Source of the DNA: Clostridia bacterium
GTDB lineage: Bacteria > Bacillota > Clostridia > Christensenellales > Borkfalkiaceae
Reading direction: 5' to 3'
NCBI GenBank assembly: GCA_017621155.1
Contig: JAGATP010000017.1
Location: forward strand, 1-45,600
DNA: 45,600 nt
Of this stretch, positions 31,283-39,986 are shown in pieces. A model generated the notes under the pieces. The model was not told where the DNA came from and ran no database searches. It saw only the letters and a list, made by a program, of their open reading frames with translations. Position 1 is the first letter of the stretch, and the number at the start of each line of letters is the position of its first letter. The position numbers and the translations under genes are program-made.

Positions 31283-31780
31283 ATGGCCAAAGTAGGTATC
31301 GTCATGGGCAGCAAGTCTGATTTCGCGGTGGTAAAACCCGCAATCACGGCGCTCAAATCCTTTGGAATCGAAACGGAAGTGCGGGTAATTTCCGCGCACC
31401 GCACCCCCGAAGAGGCGCATCGCTATGCCTCGAGTGCAAAGGAGAGGGGGCTCGAAGTTCTCATCTGCGCGGCGGGGAAAGCTGCGCACCTCGGCGGCGT
31501 CATGGCGGCGGTGACGACCCTTCCCGTCATCGGCTTGCCCGTCAAGACGGACATGATGGGCGGGCTGGATAGCCTTCTTTCGATCGTGCAGATGCCCTCC
31601 GGCATTCCCGTGGCGACCGTAGGAGTCAACGGCGGAGAAAACGCCGGGCTTCTTGCCGCACAGATTTTGGGCGTGAAATACCCCGAAATCGCGGAGAAGC
31701 TCTCCTCTTATAAGTCCGCCATGGCAGAGAAGATCAAAAGGGACGATTGTACCCTTCAGGAAGAACTCAATACTTTGTAA
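31283..31780 (+). CDS. purE: N5-carboxyaminoimidazole ribonucleotide mutase PurE
   Basis: Purine pathway step that moves the carboxyl group to give CAIR. 165 aa, normal length. Signature GIVMGSKSDFAVVKPAI at the N-terminus with Ser-Asp for phosphate/ribose contact, then ISAHRTPEEA with the catalytic His, AAGKAAHLGGVMAA and GLPVKTDMMGGLDSLLSIVQ with MPSGIPVATVG. The K-A-A-H-L and bacterial-type V-K-T lead it to the class I group. No purK was found in the window, so CAIR formation must use PurK encoded elsewhere or direct carboxylation. First gene of the purine block; GGAGG precedes it. Confidence 0.95.
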   Translation: MAKVGIVMGSKSDFAVVKPAITALKSFGIETEVRVISAHRTPEEAHRYASSAKERGLEVLICAAGKAAHLGGVMAAVTTLPVIGLPVKTDMMGGLDSLLSIVQMPSGIPVATVGVNGGENAGLLAAQILGVKYPEIAEKLSSYKSAMAEKIKRDDCTLQEELNTL

Positions 31781-31786
31781 TAGGAC

Positions 31787-31812
31787 ACCCATAGCCTTTT
31801 TCGGCTGTGGGT
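31787..31812 (+). terminator. Hairpin between purE and purC
   Basis: ACCCATAGCC-TTTTTC-GGCTGTGGGT, a 10-bp stem, but only a weak T-run follows. It may attenuate, or protect the upstream transcript end, rather than fully stop transcription. Confidence 0.5.
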
Positions 31813-31839
31813 ATTTGATTAAATAAAAGGAGTCTAATT

Positions 31840-32544
31840 ATGGAAAAGAAAGAGCAGCTCTATGAGGGCAAGGCAAAAAAGGTCTTTGCGACGGAAAATC
31901 CCGACTACGTCATCGTCGATTATAAAGACGACGCCACCGCATTCAACGGACTCAAAAAGGGAACCATCGGCGGAAAGGGTATCATCAACAACAAGATGAG
32001 CAATCGAATGATGAAGCTCTTAGAGCAAAACGGCGTCGAAACGCACCTCGTCGAAGAGCTTTCCGATCGTGAAACGCTCGTCAAAAAAGTGCAGATCGTG
32101 CCTCTCGAGGTCATCATCCGCAACGTGGCGGCAGGCAGCTTTTCCAAGCGTCTCGGCGTAGAAGAGGGCAGACCGCTTTCCACCACCGTCATCGAATTCT
32201 CCTACAAAAACGACGAGCTCGGCGATCCGCTCATCAACAGCTATCACGCGATGGCGCTCGACCTTGCGACCAAGGAAGAGATCGAAACCATCAAGGCGAT
32301 GGCGTTCAAGGTCAACGACGTCTTGAAGGCGTTCTTCAAGTCCATCAACATCGATCTCATCGACTTCAAGATCGAGTTCGGCAGATTCCACGGTAGAATC
32401 GTGCTCGCGGACGAAATCTCTCCCGACACCTGCCGTTTCTGGGATTCTACCACCCACGAAAAGCTGGATAAGGACAGATTCAGAAGGGATCTCGGCGGCG
32501 TGGAAGAAGCTTACGCGGAGATCTTCAAGAGAATCAGCAAGTAA
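31840..32544 (+). CDS. purC: SAICAR synthase PurC
   Basis: Phosphoribosylaminoimidazole-succinocarboxamide synthase, which joins aspartate to CAIR using ATP. 234 aa, the short bacterial form. Visible motifs: [20 protein letters not shown] with the glycine-poor ATP-binding strand turn [44 protein letters not shown] and [21 protein letters not shown] precedes the ATG. Follows purE by 59 nt and precedes purF by 16 nt. Confidence 0.96.
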   Translation: MEKKEQLYEGKAKKVFATENPDYVIVDYKDDATAFNGLKKGTIGGKGIINNKMSNRMMKLLEQNGVETHLVEELSDRETLVKKVQIVPLEVIIRNVAAGSFSKRLGVEEGRPLSTTVIEFSYKNDELGDPLINSYHAMALDLATKEEIETIKAMAFKVNDVLKAFFKSINIDLIDFKIEFGRFHGRIVLADEISPDTCRFWDSTTHEKLDKDRFRRDLGGVEEAYAEIFKRISK

Positions 32545-32560
32545 TCGAAGGGAGAAGGAA

Positions 32561-33982
32561 ATGTTTTTAAGAAGCGAAAAAGCTCCTTTTGACAGTATGC
32601 ACGAGGAGTGCGGCGTCTTCGGCGTGTACTCCTCCGAAACGAGAAACGTCGCTTACACCGTTTATTACGGGCTGTACGCCCTTCAGCACAGAGGGCAGGA
32701 AAGCTGCGGTATCGCCGTCTCCTACAACGATAAAATGGACTACTACAAGGGGATGGGGCTCGTATCCGAGGTGTTTTCTTCGGGAAAGCTCGAAGCGCTC
32801 CCCGAAGGGGACATCGCCATCGGGCATGTCCGCTATTCCACGACGGGCGCAAGCCATCTTTTGAACGCACAGCCCATCGTCTTTACGGGCAAGTGCGGCA
32901 AGACCGCCGTCGCCCATAACGGCAACCTCGTCAATACGAAATCGTTGCGGGACGAACTCATCTCGGACAACGCGGTCTTTCAGACGACCATCGATTCCGA
33001 GGTCATCGCCTACATGATCAACAAGTACTCGGACGGCGACATCTTGACGGGAATTAAACGCGCCTGCGCGAAGTTCCGCGGTTCGTATTGCCTCGTCGTC
33101 ATGACGACCAATCAGCTCGTCGCGGTCAGAGACCCTTACGGCATTCGTCCCATGGTGCTCGGAAAGTCTTTAGACGACTACATCGTCGCCAGTGAGACCT
33201 GCGCCCTCGACGCGGTGGGCGCGACGTACATCAGGGATTTGAAGCCCGGCGAAATCCTCGTGATCGATTCGAACGGACTTACTTCCTATTTCATGGACGA
33301 CGTTCCCAAGAAGTCGGCTTCCTGCATCTTCGAGCTCGTGTACTTTGCACGCGCCGATTCCGTCATGGACGGTCAATCCGTCTACGACGCGAGGAAGATG
33401 GCGGGCAAAATCCTCGCCGAAAAGTACGGCGTGGAAGCGGACATCGTATCGGGCGTTCCCGATTCCGCCGTCGTCGCGGCGCGGGGGTATTCGGAGGCGT
33501 CGGGCATTCCCTACGTGGAAGCGCTCGCCAAAAACCGCTACGTGGGCAGAACGTTCATTCAGCCCGATCAGGCAATGCGGGAAAACGTCTTAAACGTCAA
33601 GATGAACGCCCTTCGGAACAACATTCAGGGGAAGCGGCTCATCATCATCGACGACTCCATCGTAAGAGGCACGACGAGTAAAAAGATCGTGCGGATGCTC
33701 CGCGAGGCGGGTGCGAAGGAAGTGCACGTGAGAATCTGCTCTCCCATCATCAAGCACCCCTGTCATCTCGGCATCGACATGCAGACGTACAATCAGCTCA
33801 TCGGGGCGTATCGGAACGAGGAGCAGATCGCAAAGGTCATCGGGGCGGATTCCATTCGCTACCTTTCCATCGAGGACTTGGTGGAGACCTGCAAGTGTTC
33901 CAACCTCGATTTCTGCCTCGGCTGCTTCAACGGACAGTATCCCTATCCTTCCGAGGAGACGGATAAATACAAATTAGAATAA
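32561..33982 (+). CDS. purF: Amidophosphoribosyltransferase PurF, Fe-S type
   Basis: First committed step: glutamine plus PRPP gives phosphoribosylamine. 473 aa. Residues 1-16 form a propeptide that must be cleaved to expose the N-terminal nucleophile Cys17 (EECGVFGVY). The glutaminase domain shows ALQHRGQESCGI and HNGNLVN; the PRPP-binding loop is LIIIDDSIVRGTTSKK. Cysteines in SASCIFEL, RICSPIIKHPC and CSNLDFCLGCFNG match the [4Fe-4S] ligands of the Bacillus enzyme, so oxygen sensitivity is expected. Feedback sites cannot be judged by eye. Confidence 0.96.
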   Translation: MFLRSEKAPFDSMHEECGVFGVYSSETRNVAYTVYYGLYALQHRGQESCGIAVSYNDKMDYYKGMGLVSEVFSSGKLEALPEGDIAIGHVRYSTTGASHLLNAQPIVFTGKCGKTAVAHNGNLVNTKSLRDELISDNAVFQTTIDSEVIAYMINKYSDGDILTGIKRACAKFRGSYCLVVMTTNQLVAVRDPYGIRPMVLGKSLDDYIVASETCALDAVGATYIRDLKPGEILVIDSNGLTSYFMDDVPKKSASCIFELVYFARADSVMDGQSVYDARKMAGKILAEKYGVEADIVSGVPDSAVVAARGYSEASGIPYVEALAKNRYVGRTFIQPDQAMRENVLNVKMNALRNNIQGKRLIIIDDSIVRGTTSKKIVRMLREAGAKEVHVRICSPIIKHPCHLGIDMQTYNQLIGAYRNEEQIAKVIGADSIRYLSIEDLVETCKCSNLDFCLGCFNGQYPYPSEETDKYKLE

Positions 33983-34003
33983 ACGCTTCAAAGGAGAAAG
34001 AAT

Positions 34004-35026
34004 ATGGCGATTTCCTATCAGGACAGCGGCGTAGACGTAGAAAGAGGCTACAAGGCCGTAGAACTCATGAAAAAGCACGTCAAAACGACGTACAACGAGA
34101 ACGTACTCGGGGACATCGGCTCGTTCGGGGGCTTTTACAGCCTTGCGGGTGAGAAGATGGAAGAGCCCGTTTTGGTCGCGGGAACGGACGGCGTGGGAAC
34201 CAAGCTGAAATACGCCTTCGTCGCCGACAAGCACGATACCATCGGCATCGACGCCGTCGCCATGTGCGTCAACGACATCGTCTGCCAGGGTGCGAGACCG
34301 CTCTTTTTCCTCGATTACTTTGCGACGGGCAAGCTCTCTCCCGAAACGGTGGCAACCGTGGTCTCCGGCGTGGCGGAGGGATGCAGACAATCGGGCTGTG
34401 CCCTCATCGGCGGAGAAACCGCCGAGATGCCCGGCTTCTATCAGGACGGCGAATACGACATCGCGGGCTTTGCGGTCGGCGTCGTCGATAAAAAGAAGGT
34501 CATCAACGGCAAGAACATCAAGCCGGGAGACGTCCTCCTCGGAATCAAGTCGAGCGGCGTGCATTCGAACGGCTACTCCCTCGTGAGAAAGCTATTCGGC
34601 GAGAACAAAGAGGAGCTCGAAGCGTACAACGAGCGGCTCGGCGCGCGGACGATCGACGTTTTATTGACGCCCACGAAGCTGTACGTGCGCTCCATTTTGA
34701 CCCTCATCGAAAAGGTGAAGGTTAAGGGAATCGCCCACATCACGGGAGGCGGCTTCATCGAGAACATTCCCAGAATTTTCCCCGCAGGCGTCGGCTGCGA
34801 GATTAGAAAGGACAGCTATCAAGTCCCCGAAGTCTTCAAAATCATGCAGGAGAAGGCCGAAATTACGGACAGACAAATTTACAACACCTTCAACATGGGA
34901 ATCGGCATGGTCGTCTGCGTCGCGAAAGAGGACGTGGACGCAACGCTCGCTTCCTTAAAGGAGAGCGGAGAGGAAGCCGTGGTCATCGGTAAGACGGTCG
35001 AGGGCAGCGGAGTCACCCTGTTATGA
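34004..35026 (+). CDS. purM: AIR synthetase PurM
   Basis: Phosphoribosylformylglycinamidine cyclo-ligase, converting FGAM to AIR with ATP. 340 aa, normal length. Signature segments: YQDSGVDVERGYKAVELMK at the N-terminus, GGFYSLAGEKMEEPVLVAGT followed by DGVGTKLK, AMCVNDIVCQGARPLFFLDY, GCALIGGETAEMPGFY and HITGGGFIENIPRI. AAAGGAG precedes the ATG. The stop overlaps the purN ATG (35023-35026). Confidence 0.96.
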   Translation: MAISYQDSGVDVERGYKAVELMKKHVKTTYNENVLGDIGSFGGFYSLAGEKMEEPVLVAGTDGVGTKLKYAFVADKHDTIGIDAVAMCVNDIVCQGARPLFFLDYFATGKLSPETVATVVSGVAEGCRQSGCALIGGETAEMPGFYQDGEYDIAGFAVGVVDKKKVINGKNIKPGDVLLGIKSSGVHSNGYSLVRKLFGENKEELEAYNERLGARTIDVLLTPTKLYVRSILTLIEKVKVKGIAHITGGGFIENIPRIFPAGVGCEIRKDSYQVPEVFKIMQEKAEITDRQIYNTFNMGIGMVVCVAKEDVDATLASLKESGEEAVVIGKTVEGSGVTLL

Positions 35027-35640
35027 AAAAAATAGCGGTGTTTGCCTCGGGCGGCGGCACGGATTTTCAGTCCGTCATCGACGCCAACGAACAAAATCCC
35101 TTTTGCGAGATCGCCTGTCTCGTGGCGTCCAAAGAGGGGATCGGCGCGATCGAACGGGCCAAAAGGCATAAGATTCCCTTCGTCGTCTATGCGAAAAAGG
35201 ACTATCCTTCCTTAGAAGAGCTTTATGCGTCCCTCGGCGATTTTCTGGAGCGCGAGGGGGTCGAGTACATCGTCCTTGCGGGGTATCTTACCATCTTGAC
35301 GGAGCCCTTCGTCAAGCGGTTCGAAGATAAAATCATCAACAGTCATCCTTCCCTCATTCCCGCATTCTGCGGAGAGGGATATTACGGACTCAAAGTCCAC
35401 CGCGCCGTCATCGAATACGGCGCAAAGCTCTCGGGCTGTACCGTCCACTTCGTCAACGCAGAGCCGGACGGCGGCGCCATTCTCATGCAGGAGGCGGTAG
35501 CGGTACTTCCCACCGACACCCCCGAGCAGTTGCAGGAGAGAATCCTGCAAGTCGAACACCGCATGCTTCCCCAAGCCGTCAGGGCATTGGTGGAGGGCAG
35601 GGTGCATAAAAACGGTAGAATCATTTCGATAGAGGAGTAA
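35023..35640 (+). CDS. purN: GAR transformylase PurN
   Basis: Phosphoribosylglycinamide formyltransferase using 10-formyltetrahydrofolate. 205 aa. Catalytic trio is visible: Asn and His in INSHPSLIPAFCGEGYYGLK and Asp in VNAEPDGGAILMQEAV. The N-terminus KKIAVFASGGGTDFQSVIDA carries the GAR phosphate-binding turn. Its ATG overlaps the purM stop, giving coupled translation. The stop sits within the ribosome site of purH. Confidence 0.95.
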   Translation: MKKIAVFASGGGTDFQSVIDANEQNPFCEIACLVASKEGIGAIERAKRHKIPFVVYAKKDYPSLEELYASLGDFLEREGVEYIVLAGYLTILTEPFVKRFEDKIINSHPSLIPAFCGEGYYGLKVHRAVIEYGAKLSGCTVHFVNAEPDGGAILMQEAVAVLPTDTPEQLQERILQVEHRMLPQAVRALVEGRVHKNGRIISIEE

Positions 35641-35643
35641 ATC

Positions 35644-37188
35644 ATGAATCAGAAAAAGCGCGCGCTTGTCAGCGTGACCGACAAAACGGGCATCGTAGAG
35701 TTCTGCCAGTATCTGGTAGAGTACGGCTACGAGATCATTTCCACGGGCGGTACTGCCAGAGTTCTTTCCGAAGCGGGCATTCCCGTCATCGGAATCAGCG
35801 AAATCACAGGGTTCCCCGAGTGCCTTGACGGCAGAGTCAAGACCCTTCACCCCTTCGTCCATGCGGGACTTCTGGCAATGCGTTCCAATCCCGAGCACAT
35901 GAAGACGCTCGAAGAGCTCGGCATCGGGACGATCGACATGGTCGTCGTCAACTTGTACCAATTCAAAGAGACCATTCAGAGGAAGGACGTTACCTTTGAA
36001 GAAGCGGTCGAAAACATCGACATCGGCGGCCCGACCATGCTCCGCGCAGCGGCGAAGAACTATCAGGACGTCGTGGTCGTCATCGACCCCAACGATTACG
36101 AGCGGGTGCTCTGCGAGCTTGCGGCCGGTCAGGTCTCCCTCGAATTCAGAAAGTACCTTCAGTACAAGGTCTTTGCGAACACCGCGGTGTACGACAGCCT
36201 CATCTCCAACTATCTTGCAGATCAGCTCGGCGTGAAGTATCCCGAGATTGCCACCTTCGCCTATAGAAAGACGCAGGAAATGAGATACGGCGAGAATCCC
36301 CATCAGCGCGCGGCGTTCTACACCGACGAGATTTCCCGTCCCGGCTCTCTCTCCAGGGCAAAACAGCTTTGGGGCAAGGAGCTTTCCTACAATAACATCA
36401 ACGATACGAACGGCGCGCTCGAGCTCGTCAAGGAGTTCGACGAACCCACCGTCGTCGCCTGCAAGCACGCCAATCCCTGCGGCGTCGGCTCGGGCGAAAC
36501 GATTTACGAAGCGTATTGCAAGGCTTACGAGTCCGATCCCGTTTCCGTCTTCGGCGGCATCCTCGCCATCAACGGCGTCGTCGATGCGAGGACGGCGGAG
36601 GAGATCTCTAAGATCTTCATCGAGATCATCGTCGCCGTCGGCTTTACGCCCGAAGCGATGGAAATTCTCACGAGAAAGAAGAACATCCGCCTTTTGGAGC
36701 TTCCCGACATCCGCGAAAAGCGGGAGGGCGACGCCTACGACATGAAGAAGGTGTACGGCGGACTGCTCATTCAGGAATACGACAACACGCTGTTCGACGA
36801 TGCGGACGTTAAGGTCGTCACCAAGCGTGCGCCGACGGAAGAGGAGATGAAAGCGCTTCGCTTCAATTGGAAGGTCGTCAAGCACACCAAGTCCAACGCC
36901 ATCGTCATCGGAAACGAAGACAGAACGACGGGCATCGGCATGGGTCAGACCAACCGCATCTGGGCGGCGCAGCAGGCAATTGCCCATGCGGGCGACAAGG
37001 CTAAGGGCTCCGTCATGGCGTCCGACGCATTCTTCCCCTTCCCCGACTGCGTGGAGGAATGTGCAAAGGCGGGCATTACGGCGATCATTCAGCCGGGCGG
37101 CTCGAAAAACGATCAACTTTCCATCGACGAATGCGACAAGCACGACATCGCGATGATCTTCGTCGGCGCTCGTCACTTCAAACACTGA
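35644..37188 (+). CDS. purH: Bifunctional AICAR transformylase/IMP cyclohydrolase PurH
   Basis: Last two steps to IMP. 514 aa. Residues 1-150 form the MGS-like cyclohydrolase domain ([52 protein letters not shown]), and the rest the transformylase ([53 protein letters not shown] and QPGGSKND). All these motifs are intact. GAGGAG lies 6 nt before the ATG. A hairpin and 61 nt separate it from purD. Confidence 0.97.
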   Translation: MNQKKRALVSVTDKTGIVEFCQYLVEYGYEIISTGGTARVLSEAGIPVIGISEITGFPECLDGRVKTLHPFVHAGLLAMRSNPEHMKTLEELGIGTIDMVVVNLYQFKETIQRKDVTFEEAVENIDIGGPTMLRAAAKNYQDVVVVIDPNDYERVLCELAAGQVSLEFRKYLQYKVFANTAVYDSLISNYLADQLGVKYPEIATFAYRKTQEMRYGENPHQRAAFYTDEISRPGSLSRAKQLWGKELSYNNINDTNGALELVKEFDEPTVVACKHANPCGVGSGETIYEAYCKAYESDPVSVFGGILAINGVVDARTAEEISKIFIEIIVAVGFTPEAMEILTRKKNIRLLELPDIREKREGDAYDMKKVYGGLLIQEYDNTLFDDADVKVVTKRAPTEEEMKALRFNWKVVKHTKSNAIVIGNEDRTTGIGMGQTNRIWAAQQAIAHAGDKAKGSVMASDAFFPFPDCVEECAKAGITAIIQPGGSKNDQLSIDECDKHDIAMIFVGARHFKH

Positions 37189-37202
37189 TTTATCCGCAAA
37201 AA

Positions 37203-37226
37203 CCGAAAACGTCGTTTTCGGCTTTT
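37203..37226 (+). terminator. Hairpin between purH and purD
   Basis: CCGAAAAC-GTC-GTTTTCGG followed by CTTTT. Weak; more likely partial attenuation than a full stop, because purD has no visible promoter of its own. Confidence 0.45.
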
Positions 37227-37249
37227 GTCCTTTCATTCGAGGAGAAAAC

Positions 37250-38530
37250 ATGAACGTACTTGTCATCGGAAACGGCGGAAGAGAACACGCCGTCTTACAG
37301 GCGCTGAAAAAGAGCCCCCGCGTAGAGAAGCTCTACGCCATGAAGGGGAATGCGGGCATTGCCGAAATCGCGGAGTGCATCGATCTCGATTACTGCAACG
37401 TGACGGCGGTCGGGGATTATCTCGACGCGCACCCCGAAATCGACTACACCGTCGTCACCCCCGACGATCCCCTTGCCTTGGGGCTCGTCGATGAATTGGA
37501 AAAGAGGGGACACAGGTGCTTCGGCCCGAACAAAAGAGCGGCGCTCATCGAGTCGAGCAAGGCCTTTTCCAAGTCCTTGATGAAGAAATACGGGATTCCC
37601 ACCGCAAAGAGCGAGACCTTCTCTTCCTACGAAGAGGCGCTTGCCTACATCGGAAAAGAGGGCGCTCCCATCGTGTTGAAGGCGGACGGCCTTGCCCTCG
37701 GCAAGGGCGTGCTCCTCTGCAAGACGATGGAAGAGGCGAGAGAAGGGCTCAAGGAAATCATGCTCGACAAAAAGTTTGGGCAAGCGGGAAATAAAGTTGT
37801 CATCGAGGAATACATGACGGGAAAGCAGTTTGACCCCGGCGAGGAAGTCTCCGTTCTGACCTTTACGGACGGTAAAACCATCGTTCCCATGGTGACTTCC
37901 TGCGATCACAAGCGGGCGTTCGACGGCGACAAGGGGCTCAACACGGGCGGCATGGGCACGTTTACCCCTTGCCCCTTCTACGGCAAGGAAGAAGAGGAGG
38001 AAGTGCGCGAAAAGATTTTGCTTCCCACCGTCGAGGCGATGAGAAAGGAGGAAAGACCCTTTAAGGGCGTTCTCTACTTCGGGCTCATGCGGACGCCTAC
38101 GGGCATGAAGGTCGTGGAGTACAACGCCCGCTTCGGCGACCCCGAGACGCAGGTCGTCCTCCCCATGCTCAAGACCGATCTTCTCGACATCTTCGAGGCG
38201 GTGACGGACGAGCGGCTCTCGGACGTTAAAATCGAATGGGAAGAGGGCGCGTGCGTCTGCGTCGTGCTCGCTTCGGGCGGCTATCCCGTCAAGTACGAAA
38301 AGGGCAAGGAGATTGCGATCGGCGATCTCGACGAGGACGTCGTTCTCTGCCATGCGGGGACGAAATGGAAGGATGGCAAGCTCGTCACGGACGGCGGCAG
38401 AGTGCTGGGCGTCTGCGCCAAGGGCAAGACCGTCGAAGAGGCAAGGCAGAAGGCATACAAAAATGCGGAGAAGATTACCTTCGAAGGCAAGCACATGAGA
38501 ACGGACATCGGGATTAAATATCGGGGATAA
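37250..38530 (+). CDS. purD: GAR synthetase PurD
   Basis: Phosphoribosylamine-glycine ligase, ATP-grasp enzyme of the second step. 426 aa. The N-terminal VLVIGNGGREHAVLQAL is the hallmark. ATP-grasp parts follow: KADGLALGKGVLLC, VIEEYMTGKQFDPGEEVSVL and the conserved KRAFDGDKGLNTGGMGTFTP. VEYNARFGDPETQVVLPML carries the metal ligands. GAGGAG precedes the ATG. The stop is 5 nt before the purL ATG. Confidence 0.96.
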   Translation: MNVLVIGNGGREHAVLQALKKSPRVEKLYAMKGNAGIAEIAECIDLDYCNVTAVGDYLDAHPEIDYTVVTPDDPLALGLVDELEKRGHRCFGPNKRAALIESSKAFSKSLMKKYGIPTAKSETFSSYEEALAYIGKEGAPIVLKADGLALGKGVLLCKTMEEAREGLKEIMLDKKFGQAGNKVVIEEYMTGKQFDPGEEVSVLTFTDGKTIVPMVTSCDHKRAFDGDKGLNTGGMGTFTPCPFYGKEEEEEVREKILLPTVEAMRKEERPFKGVLYFGLMRTPTGMKVVEYNARFGDPETQVVLPMLKTDLLDIFEAVTDERLSDVKIEWEEGACVCVVLASGGYPVKYEKGKEIAIGDLDEDVVLCHAGTKWKDGKLVTDGGRVLGVCAKGKTVEEARQKAYKNAEKITFEGKHMRTDIGIKYRG

Positions 38531-38534
38531 AGCT

Positions 38535-39986
38535 ATGATATACAGAATTTTTGTCGAGAAAAAGAACAATTTACAGGCGAAAAAGATCAAGGACGATCTG
38601 AAAAACCTCTTGAAAATCAACGTTGCGGACTTGCGCGAAGTCATTCGCTACGACGTGGAGGGCTTGGAAGAAGAACAGCTCCTGCCCGCCATCGGCTCTG
38701 TCTTTTCCGAGCCGCCCGTAGACAACGTGTACAGAGAGGAAATGGCATTCGGGCCTGAATACAAGGTATTTGCCATCGCCTATCTGACGGGACAGTACGA
38801 TCAGCGTGCGGACAGCGCCGCGCAGTGCGTACAGCTCCTCACCATCGATAAGCGGCCTCTCGTCAAGTGTGCACGCGTCATTGCCGTCTCCGGCGTGACG
38901 GATGCCGAGCTTTCCGCCATCAAAAAGCACCTCATCAACCCCGTGGAATCGGAAGAAGTTTCTTTGGAAAAACCTCTCTCCCTTGCCCATGTGGCGCAGG
39001 ACGCCGTGGACGTCAAGGAGGTCGAGGGTTTTATCTCCATGACCGCGCAGGATATTATGGCGTATCACAACAAGATGGGCTTTGCCATGTCCGTTGCCGA
39101 TCTCGTATTCGTTCGGGACTACTTCAAAAACGAGGGCAGAAATCCCACCGAGACGGAAATCAAGGTCATCGATACCTATTGGTCTGACCATTGCCGTCAC
39201 ACGACCTTTGCCACCGAAATCAAAAACATCACCGTTCGTTCGGACAATCCGCACATTCAAAAGGCGCTCGATCTTTATACCGATCTCTTTGACGAGCTGT
39301 ACGCGGGTCGGACGGATAAATACAGATGCTTTATGGACATCGCGACGATCGCGGTCAAAAAGCTGAAGAAGATCGGTCGGCTCGAGAATCTCGACGTTTC
39401 GGACGAAATCAACGCCTGCTCCATCTGTGTGGACGTCGTTCTGGACGGAAAGCCCGAAAAGTACCTCATCATGTTCAAGAACGAGACGCACAACCATCCC
39501 ACCGAAATCGAACCGTTCGGCGGCGCGGCGACCTGTCTCGGCGGTGCGATCCGCGACCCTTTGAGCGGAAGAACTTACGTCTATCAGGCAATGCGCATTA
39601 CCGGCGCGGCCGATCCCAGAGAAAAACTCGAGGACACCCTTCCCGGCAAGCTCCCTCAGCGCGTGATCACGCGGACGGCTGCCGCGGGCTTCTCCTCTTA
39701 CGGCAACCAGATCGGCCTTGCAACCGGTCAGGTCGACGAGGTATACGCTCCCGGCTATAAGGCGAAGCGCCTCGAAACGGGCTTCGTCGTCGGCGGCGCG
39801 AAGCGGGACATGGTCTATCGCGAAAAGCCCGCCGCAGGGGACATCGTCATTCTCCTCGGCGGAGAGACGGGCCGTGACGGATGCGGCGGCGCGACGGGCT
39901 CTTCCAAGGCGCATAACGTCGAATCCGTGCATACGTGCGGCGCAGAGGTGCAAAAGGGCAACGCCTTGACCGAGCGCAAGCTGTAA
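38535..39986 (+). CDS. PurL N-terminal fragment as translated up to the stop
   Basis: 483 residues that would be made if the TAA is respected. They hold the N-terminal substrate-channel domain, the linker and the first AIR-synthetase-like half-domain, and end at ERKL. Without the second half-domain and glutaminase this piece cannot be a complete synthase. The ribosome site is GGGGATAAAG, following purD by 5 nt. Confidence 0.6.
   Translation: MIYRIFVEKKNNLQAKKIKDDLKNLLKINVADLREVIRYDVEGLEEEQLLPAIGSVFSEPPVDNVYREEMAFGPEYKVFAIAYLTGQYDQRADSAAQCVQLLTIDKRPLVKCARVIAVSGVTDAELSAIKKHLINPVESEEVSLEKPLSLAHVAQDAVDVKEVEGFISMTAQDIMAYHNKMGFAMSVADLVFVRDYFKNEGRNPTETEIKVIDTYWSDHCRHTTFATEIKNITVRSDNPHIQKALDLYTDLFDELYAGRTDKYRCFMDIATIAVKKLKKIGRLENLDVSDEINACSICVDVVLDGKPEKYLIMFKNETHNHPTEIEPFGGAATCLGGAIRDPLSGRTYVYQAMRITGAADPREKLEDTLPGKLPQRVITRTAAAGFSSYGNQIGLATGQVDEVYAPGYKAKRLETGFVVGGAKRDMVYREKPAAGDIVILLGGETGRDGCGGATGSSKAHNVESVHTCGAEVQKGNALTERKL
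39984..39986 (+). other. In-frame TAA within purL (codon 484)
   Basis: Local sequence AAG CTG TAA AGG CTG TTT, with the same frame open for 747 codons afterwards. UAA is the least leaky stop codon, and many neighbouring genes end in TAA, which argues against code reassignment. Confidence 0.95.

Noticed and set aside
35212..37266. 684-codon open frame on the minus strand
   Set aside because: It lies wholly antisense to purN and purH, which have clear family motifs. Its composition (many Asp, His, Val, Arg) is what the reverse frame of a GC-rich third-position gene gives.
39984..39986. TAA read as a sense codon (altered genetic code)
   Set aside because: Many other genes in the window, for example purE, purF, purH and purB, end in TAA at family-typical lengths.
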